From Bilabrum cf. latius (taxonomy: Eukaryota; Bigyra: Bicosoecida; Bigyra; Bicosoecida), in NCBI GenBank assembly GCA_965178125.1, contig OZ237747.1, positions 930,001-994,000 on the forward strand: DNA of 64,000 nucleotides. The letters run 5' to 3'. The position numbers and the translations under genes were made by a program. Below are positions 56,612 through 64,000 of this stretch, one piece after another. Position 1 is the first letter of the stretch. Each line of letters starts with the position of its first letter. The notes beneath the pieces are model-generated. The model had not been told where the DNA came from and ran no database searches. It worked only from the letters and a program-made list of their open reading frames with translations.

Positions 56612-59600
56612 ATGCTAGCTTTGATTCTCATCGTTGCATGGATGGTAACTTTAATGCATGTATCGGCCGATGATAATCTTGATGCCGGAACACTTCGTGG
56701 TGCAAGGGTCCAACTCGGCAGCTTGCCAATGACTCATTGGAACCGAAGTCAACCAGCAAAGCAACGCAAAGTAAGTTATCACTCGGATCATCCGGCGAGC
56801 AAAATCAATTGCAATCGAGAGATTAAGCGCCGTGCGAAAAGTTGTGATTGATTCAGCGCCAATTTCTGCATCTTGAGGCCGCCAATCCCGAGCCCATCAG
56901 CAGGTACAACGCTTGTGCAACTGCCACTATTTGTCCTGTTCTATCCAGGGGCTTCTTTACCGCATGTACTATTCAATCTTTGCCATATATCTCCAGCAGC
57001 TTTCGTCCGCGGCCGCCAGGTACAATGGGACCGTCCGCGCGTGGACCCACCTATCAGGCACCCATGGCACTCTCCCTTCCGTCTCTCTCACGGCCTATGA
57101 CGATTTTGCCGAGGCGGTGGCATACTTGGGAGATATCAACTCAGATGGATACCCAGACATTGCTGTTGGTGCACGGGAGGACGACGATGGCGGCGACGAC
57201 CGCGGGGCCGTCTGGATCCTGTTCCTGAACCAGCAAGGGGCCCTCAGTGCGGCATAGAAGATCAGCGACACGCAGGGAGGCTTCACTGGCGAGCTATCTA
57301 ATCATGTTTGGTTCGGTTGCGCGCTGGTGGCCCTCCCTGACATGGACTCGGACAGCGTGCCGGAGCTGGCGGTGGGCGCACGGGCTGACAACGACGGTGG
57401 GGCCAACAGAGGCGCAGTGTGGATATTATTCTTGCGCTCTGCTGGAACTGTAAAGTCGCACTAGAAGATATCGAGCACCCAAGGAGGATTCGGTGGGACG
57501 CTGTCACTCGGTGACTACTTCGGAGCTTCTCTAGCCCTTTTGCCTGACCTGGACTCAGACGGGATCCGGGAGCTGGCTGTCGGTGCTGTGCGAGCGAACA
57601 ACCTCAAGGGCACGGTGTGGGTGGTATTTCTGAATGCCGCCGGAACGGTCAAGGCCCAGACAGAAATCACTCAGAACACGGGTGGGTTCACTGGTGCTGT
57701 AGAGATATCTGACTGGTTCACGTGGTCCTTGGCCGCCTCAGATGCTGCTGTCGTGGGACCCAACGGAGCAGGTGCCCTGACGACCCTTGCTGTGGGTACT
57801 CCGAGTGACGACAGCAGTTTGGGAGGGTATGATCAGGGCGCAGTTTGGCTCTTGTCGCTGTCCAGCAGCGGCGCTGTGGTTGCTGGGCCGTCTGCACAGG
57901 TCAAGATTTCCTCTACGACCCCGGGCATGGAGGGCCAGCTGCAGAACGGCGACTATTTCGGCAGGTCTGTGATGTGGCTGCCTGACCTGAACGGAGACGC
58001 CCGGCAGGAGCTCGTGATTGGCGGTCCGGACGCTGACCTTGGAGGCTTGTCCACATCTGGCGCACTGTGGGTGCTCGGCCTGTCAGCCACTGGAAGCATT
58101 AGCTCCCTGCAGAGGATCGGCGGCGCTGGAGGAGGCGGGCACGGATTTCTGCACCCAGATAGTCGCTTGGGAACTTCTCTTGCCGTGCATCCCGGTAGCT
58201 CGTCCTACCCCGATTCCTCGCCGTGGAGACACCCCGTCGTGTTTGCAGGCATGCCGGCAATCGGAACCAACACCATACAAGACACGGGGCATGTATGGCT
58301 GTTGCAGCTCGTTGCTGTGCCAGAAAGCGCCTTGGAACCTGCGACAGTCATCACGGGCAGCAAGATCAGTGACACGCAGGGAAACTTCACCGGTGGCATG
58401 CAGAACCAGGAGTACTTCGGGAGTGCGGTCGCCTCTATCCCAGACATCGATGGCAACGGTCAGGGCGATATCGCTGTTGGATCACCGTACCGTGACCGCG
58501 GAGGATTCAGCTAGACGGGCGTCGTTTGGGTCTTGTTTCTGTAGTCGGACGCGGACGGAGGTCCGGGCCAGGTCCTGGGGCACCAAGAGATCGAATCGGG
58601 CCAAGGCGGGTTTCCGGGTACCCTGCAGTACAACGACTGGTTCGGCAGCGCCGTTTCCTGGGTACCTGGCGTGACGGATGCCGCCGGTGCTTCTGTGGGG
58701 GAAGGCGCCCTGGCTGTGGGGGCACCTGGTGACAGCGGGCCCAGTGGTGGCGACCGGCACGGCGCAGTCTATTTGCTCTTCCTACGCGCCGACGGGTGGG
58801 TCCTCTCGCACCTCAAGATCTCGCCGCAGAATCCCGAGAGCGGCTTCACTGGAACTCTTCAAAACGTTGACATATTCGGTGCGGATCTTGCAGCCATGCC
58901 GGGGCTGTTGCAAGCCGCAGGTGGGTCCGACTCATAGGTGCCCTACCTCGCGGTAGGCGCACCTGGTGACAATGACGGCGGTACCGATCGAGGAGCAGTG
59001 TGGCTTCTACAGCTGTAGACTGTCGGTGGTGCAGTGGTATCCCACCGCAAGATAAGTGACTCTGCGTCGAATGGCATGCTGAACCAGCTCGACGACGCAA
59101 ACAGCTTTGGGTTCGGCCTGTGCAGCATGGGAGATATTGATGGAAACGGTGCTCAAGACCTGGCTGTTGGCGCACCATTCCGGGAGGACATCGCCGGAGG
59201 CGTGAATTAGGGTGGAGTGTGGGTGATGTTGATCTCACCCACGAGCAGCTAGGCGATCCAGTCGCGGGAATACATTGGCGTTGGGAGCCCGCACGGGCCT
59301 CTAGAGCTGGACGATTGGGCGGAGTTTGGCAAGGCCCTCACCTTGCTGCCTGATCTTGATGCAGACGGGGTGCCAGAACTCGCAATTGGAGCCAACGGAG
59401 ACAGTGATGGAGGGTAGTACACGGGGGCCGTGTGGCTTGCCTTTTTGGCGACAACGGGGGCTCCCAAGCAGCAGGTCACCAAGCTGTCCAGCACAAGTGG
59501 CAGAATGACGGGAATCGTGGATCCGCAGGTTGGATCGCGATTTGGTGATGCACTCGCGGTGCTGTCAGGTACGTCGGATGGTGAATGGTCTTCGCCTTGG

Positions 59601-61277
59601 CTTGCAGTCGGTTCCAGCCGTGACTCGGATGGGGGGCACCAGCGCGGGGCCGTGCATCTTCTCAAGTTGAAAGCAGTGAGGCCGTCCCCATCGCCAACGT
59701 CTTTGCCCATTCCGAGCGTGAGACCCACTCCGGGGAACACCCTCACATCCTCCGCGAGTCCTGCCGCCTCCCCAAGGCCACGGATTCCAGAGATCGATAC
59801 GAACCGACCGTTGATGGCGCGTGTCCTATTCAGCGCCCCGTTTGATGCGGAGCACCTCAAGCCTTGGAACTGGAACCAGAAAACACCCGTTGTTGATGGT
59901 TCCGGTAATGACACGGCCGAACAGACCATCGTGCCAACCACATACATCTTTCGCGGGGCGCTGCTGGAAGCTACTGGCCTGAATGGCTGGGCAGATCTGC
60001 TCGGCCGCGTGTCGCCGGGAGAGTTGCATTCATTTGCACCAGAAGACAGATACGGGCCGACTGCGCACGCTGTTTTATTCAACGTGTCAGCCTCTGGGCT
60101 GGGGGGTCCATTCGGAGACGACGACGGGTTTCCAATAGATGAGGGCGATGATAATGGCGGAGTTGCCGACGATGATGGTGGATCAGGTAACCTATATCCA
60201 TCCCCCCATTTTACCACTGGACCAGTGAGAGTACCGCTTTCAGTGGAACCTGGCAGGAGGCTGTAGACTGACGATGATGAGGGCGGGGAGCCTGTGACCT
60301 TCGACGACACGACCCGGGCAATCGATATACTGCGCGCCATGGACGAAGCCTTGGCGGGACTGTTCGTGCAAGGCACCAATGTGTCGTCTGCGGATGGCAT
60401 TGATTTCCTTACCGTACACGGGGTTCGGCTAGCCAGATACTGCGGCTGCGGGTCTGAGATGGTTTGGGGCGAGCTGTTGCCTGACGGGAGCTGGACCTGC
60501 CCTGAGGAGCCAAAGGCGAGCATGGGGGCATTTCACTGGGTGACGATGGTCCTAGCGGGGCTTGCGGTGTGGGCGCCTGCCGTGCTGGTACTATTGCACC
60601 GTTCAAGCAGGAGCGGGGCCCTGCTTCTGTTCGGTGCCATGCTGCAGCTTGCTGCCATGGTGGGTACGGGCGGCTTGCTGTACGAACTAGCTATTGAGTG
60701 GATCTGCGAGAACGAGAATTATGCAATTGCTTGTGGATGCGCCCTTGGCGTCGGTGCTTTTAGCAACCTGATGCTGTGCAACAACGTCGTCGAGAGGCTC
60801 CGGAAGCTGGACGAAGGCTACTGGAATGAGCAGTGGCAGCTGGCCCTACCTTTGATGTTTCTGCTAGGCCCGAGCGGAGTGGGCTGGATGGAGGTACTGG
60901 TGAGTGACATTGGCAGTTTGGATCTGTTTGGGCTGCTGCGAGGCAAGCATGCGGAGCGCGAGACCTATTTGCAGGCGGCACAGTGCCAGCACTGGCCATC
61001 GCTGCTAATGAGCCACGGCGGACATTTGGCAGTGCAGATGTGGTTCCTGTTTGAAGGAGTCGTTGAGAGCGGGCGAGATGTGAATCTGACCCTGGGGCTG
61101 GCCATTGGGCTGACAGGAGGCTGCATGGTATGGCGGCTCCTGATGGCGGTTGTCGATATCGGGGTGCCGGAGGTTGTGCATGGGCACCGGAGGGCTGCTG
61201 CGGGGGCTGCTAGCAGTGGCCACGGAAGAGCAGACAAAGCCCGGAGCGTTGCTGCAGCGAGGGCAGAGGGTGTCTAA
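56612..61277 (+). CDS. FG-GAP beta-propeller membrane protein
   Basis: This is a large surface-type protein: join(56612..56770, 56857..56903, 57020..61277), 1,487 aa, TAA stop. The introns are GT-AG (86 and 116 bp). A signal peptide (MLALILIVAWMVTLMHVSAD) leads into FG-GAP/integrin-alpha-like blades with calcium-loop motifs: GDINSDGYPDIAVGA, PDLDSDGIRELAVGA, PDLNGDARQELVIGG, PDIDGNGQGDIAVGS, GDIDGNGAQDLAVGA and PDLDADGVPELAIGA. Ten TAGs (57255, 57462, 58512, 58542, 58935, 59016, 59208, 59250, 59415, 60264) read as Gln, several in the recurrent QKIS motif (SH-TAG-KISSTQGG; compare GH-CAA-EIESGQGG). A Pro/Ser linker and an acidic region follow. The last 250 residues hold about five membrane segments (MVLAGLAVWAPAVLVLLH; LALPLMFLLGPSGVGW). 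A role as a receptor or adhesion protein is inferred. The array ends about 140 bp before its ATG. Confidence 0.88.
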
Positions 61278-62727
61278 TTGAAGGATCTTTCTATAAGCTG
61301 CTTTTTCTTCTTTTCCATTGGTGTGTTGCGTCTATCTGATACTAGGAAATCAGTGTACGGGGCGCAATGGTAGCATTTGTTTGCCATTTATTGAGGGACG
61401 GTCTTGCCGATTGCGCCCAATACCAATACTTGGGTCACGCAGAACGGCAAATTGAACACCTGGAGGGGTCAGGCACTATCATCTGCAGGACTTCGCATAG
61501 ATGCTGGAGGCGGGTCTGATAGGCTTATCCGGATTACTGACGCACTGCTCTAGACCTAAAGTAGCCCTAAGAGGGTGTCACGGCCATGCCTCCCGGGTCA
61601 TCGCTTGCGGCGGTAACTAGCGCATGAGTTTGACAGCGTGCTTGGACCGCTCTGGTAGCATGAAGGAGTATCTTTATTTTGGCCGCAGACAACGTATGTG
61701 TGCTGGTGAACGCCTGATAGCAGTTCGAGCACGAACACGAGCACGAGGTGGGCCGTGAAGGCCCCGAGGGATGATATACAATTCTACATATATTCTGAAC
61801 TCGCTCGGTCGCAGAGGGCCTGGCTCAGCGAGTGGACTGGATCCGGTCTCGGGCCTTGAGCGCAATCTTCGTCGCGTGTCTGACTACCGCAGTGGTCTCC
61901 GACATGACCGCCACCTCGCCCATCCCTGCCATTGCATCCTTTGGTACTGTCTCCAGCCTGATGGTACCCGTACTATGCGTGTACTGCACGACTATCAACA
62001 CTTTCATAAAAATCGTAGTCCTCTGGCACTCGTTGGGCCGGGACGAAAGGTGCTGCTGCCGTTTCAAGAGACCATCGAAGTAGACTACTGCGGAGACAAC
62101 TGCTTTGGTGCAACACCCACGAGCAGCTGCTTTGCCTATGCAGCACGCTTGTTGAAAGTGTGCAGAGCGGTGATGCGGACTGCCGTAACACCTGCCGACT
62201 TGAAGCAGCCACATCTCGCATCCATGAGAACGAGAAGGTTCAACAAATTCATCTGACACTATGAATGTACACGCCACTTTCCCAATGCACGCGACTGGAT
62301 GGCCCTATTCTCTTAGCTTGCACGCGCCGGTCCTGGCCGACCTGCCGTGCGCCCCATCTGTCCACCCGCCTGTTGGCCCTCTGCGCGCTGCTGGCCGTGC
62401 AGCCCGCTGCCACTCGCGTCTCCCTCGTGCCTTGCACCTGGAGCCCCCATCCACCCGTTGTGTTCTCCCTGTTGACACCGCACTATCGTCGCCTGTGCCG
62501 GTGTCCCCTCTGTTCTTCTCCACTTCCTGTCCTCCTGCGCCCACCTCATCTTCCAGCTCACCTCTGCTCCCCGTCGCTTCAATCCTGATGTCCGAGTACA
62601 TATAACAGATAGCAGCCACAACAATCCATGGGCACCCAGCAGTCTGCTGGATGATAGCAGCCACAACGATCGTTCCCGGGATGATTGTGACGCGAGCGTT
62701 GTAGGCGCGTCATCTGCACAACCGGAA
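61278..62727. other. No supported gene
   Basis: Open frames on both strands overlap at 61771-62277 (for example a plus-strand frame with a hydrophobic start near 61832, and a minus-strand frame of 150 codons). Neither has a clear start or a recognisable domain. 62455-62600 is pyrimidine-rich. I see no RNA gene. Confidence 0.35.
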
Positions 62728-62923
62728 CCTGTCCACAACAGGACCACTACCCCCAGTCGATCAAATGAACAAGCCACCTGTCAACAACAGGGCCTCTACC
62801 CCCAGTCGATCAAATGAACAAGCCACCTGCCAACAATAGGACCACTACCCCCAGTCAATCAAACGAACAAGCGACCTGCCAACAACAGGACCACTACCCC
62901 CAGTCGATCAAATGAACAAGCCA
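62728..62923 (+). repeat. 49-bp tandem repeat, four units
   Basis: Units start at 62728, 62777, 62826 and 62875 (CCTG then CAACAACAGGACC, then ACCCCCAGTCGATCAAATGA), with a few substitutions between units. The period is not a multiple of three. Confidence 0.9.
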
Positions 62924-63599
62924 ACGAGGAACAGCACGGCCACAGCATGCCGTGCAAGACAGAGGAGAACGTTGTCGCACACGCATCATCACCAAATTAG
63001 ATGCTCTCCCAAGCCCCTCATTCGTACCCAGTATTGCCCGCTGTATCCCTCAGTGTAGCCACTCCGAAACATACTGGTCTTGCCACCAAACTCGTTTTGC
63101 AGCATACACACTCACCGCAAGCAACGTCGTGTAATGCAAGGTAAGACCGGAACTGTAGAAACTGGGATTGATTTGCGTGAAGGCCGACTCATCTTCCCGA
63201 GGGTACGCCGAAGATACTGATCTCGGCAGTGCTCAAGAAGACACGTACTACAATGTAGTGTAGTTCTGAGTCAGCTTGCAAAAGTTTTAAAAGTTTTCGA
63301 GAGGCCTATCGGCTGGCTCCAAGGGCAATCGGGATGTGTTCGTCTCAGGTTGATCCCTATAAGGAAAAAGTAAACATAACCCATGTCAAACGCACGCTGG
63401 TATATGCACTTATTGCATAGTTGCTGCCAAAGGTCTGCTGCGAGTGCATTTCACCCGGCGCTGCTTCATAACGCACACGGCACGTCAAGGCACAACACTG
63501 CGCAACTCGACTTATGCTTGTATTGCATCCCAAAAACCATAGCAAGGCCGCTAGTGAATCGTAAATCAAGATTATTATTAACATTGTGTCGCAAACGGG
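62924..63599. other. No supported gene
   Basis: AT-richer, apparently unique sequence with only short open frames. Nothing is recognised. Confidence 0.3.
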
Positions 63600-64000
63600 G
63601 CCTGCCACTGGCCACCTTGCTGCTGTGGGCAGCTTGGCGAGCCTGGGTGGGTTGCTGCGCGTCGTCCATTTGACGTCCGCTTGCCTTTGTCTGTGATGGC
63701 GCCTTGATGCGCCTGCCACTGGCCGCCTTTGCTGCTGTGGGCAGCTTGGCGAGCCTGGGTGGGTTGCTGCGCGTTGTCCATTTGACGTCCGCTTGCTTTT
63801 GTCTGTGATGGCGCCTTGATGCGCCTGCCGCTGGCCGCCTTGCTGCTGTGGGCAGCTTGGCGAGCCTGGGTGGGTTGCTGCGCGTCGTCCATTTGACGTC
63901 CGCTTGTTTCTTCTTTGATGGCGCCTTGATGCGCCTGCCACTGGCCGCCTTTGCTGCTGTGGGCAGCTTGGCGAGCCTGGGTGGGTTGCTGCGCGTCGTC
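63600..64000. repeat. 111-bp tandem repeat running off the right edge
   Basis: Units start at about 63600, 63711, 63823 and 63933 (spacing 110-112 bp) and the array continues past the window. On the minus strand the repeat reads as a 37-residue motif (ATHPGSPSCPQQQGG), but the 112- and 110-bp units would break that frame, so coding is doubtful. Confidence 0.85.

Noticed and set aside
59249-60523. A 424-codon minus-strand frame
   Set aside because: It is a GC-rich shadow of the FG-GAP gene, which has clear domain homology on the plus strand.

Overview
The window is nuclear DNA from a GC-rich unicellular eukaryote that cannot be named from the sequence alone. Evidence for a eukaryote: a dynein heavy-chain tail, a class I histone deacetylase, a BCAS3/ATG18-type WD-repeat protein, an ankyrin-repeat gene with four GT-AG introns, and a large FG-GAP membrane protein with two GT-AG introns. 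The most important general observation is the genetic code. Every large gene is interrupted only by in-frame TAG, never by TAA or TGA, and every gene I can close ends in TAA or TGA. At aligned family positions TAG stands where Gln is expected (the HDAC VLQxG motif; the QKIS motif of FG-GAP repeats). I therefore read UAG as Gln, with UAA and UGA as stops, which is the layout of NCBI translation table 15. Gene limits below use that code.

Layout. 1-21,131 is ordinary single-copy DNA: dynein heavy chain (minus, running off the left edge), a Ser/Arg-rich coiled-coil protein (plus), a small membrane protein (plus), a small secreted protein (minus), an SSAT-like acetyltransferase (plus), a class I HDAC (minus), a BCAS3-like protein (plus) and an ankyrin protein of five exons (minus).

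21,382-56,472 is a 35-kb direct tandem array. It is built from two gene families, here called CA and B. A full cassette is about 6.3 kb: CA (about 1,165 aa; a C part with a predicted signal peptide, then an A part with a KR-rich motif) followed by B (485-487 aa, three exons, ankyrin-like C-terminus). Shorter 3.0-kb cassettes have lost the C part. The order is A1'-B1-A2-B2-A3-B3-C1A4-B4-A5-B5-A6-B6-C2A7-B7-C3A8-B8-A9-B9', with the first and last copies truncated. The copies are nearly identical except in short windows of B (residues about 241-335) and CA (about 589-625). There, unrelated peptide variants of the same or nearly the same length are shuffled between copies. Some copies are decaying (lost start, frameshifts, a TAA), while others are fully open. 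I recognise no known family for CA or for the body of B. This paired, mosaic array is the best candidate for an undescribed system in the window.

56,612-61,277 is a 1,487-aa FG-GAP beta-propeller protein with a signal peptide and a polytopic C-terminus; its 5' side lies only about 140 bp from the array end. 61,278-64,000 holds no gene I can support, but contains a 49-bp tandem repeat and a 111-bp tandem repeat that runs off the right edge.
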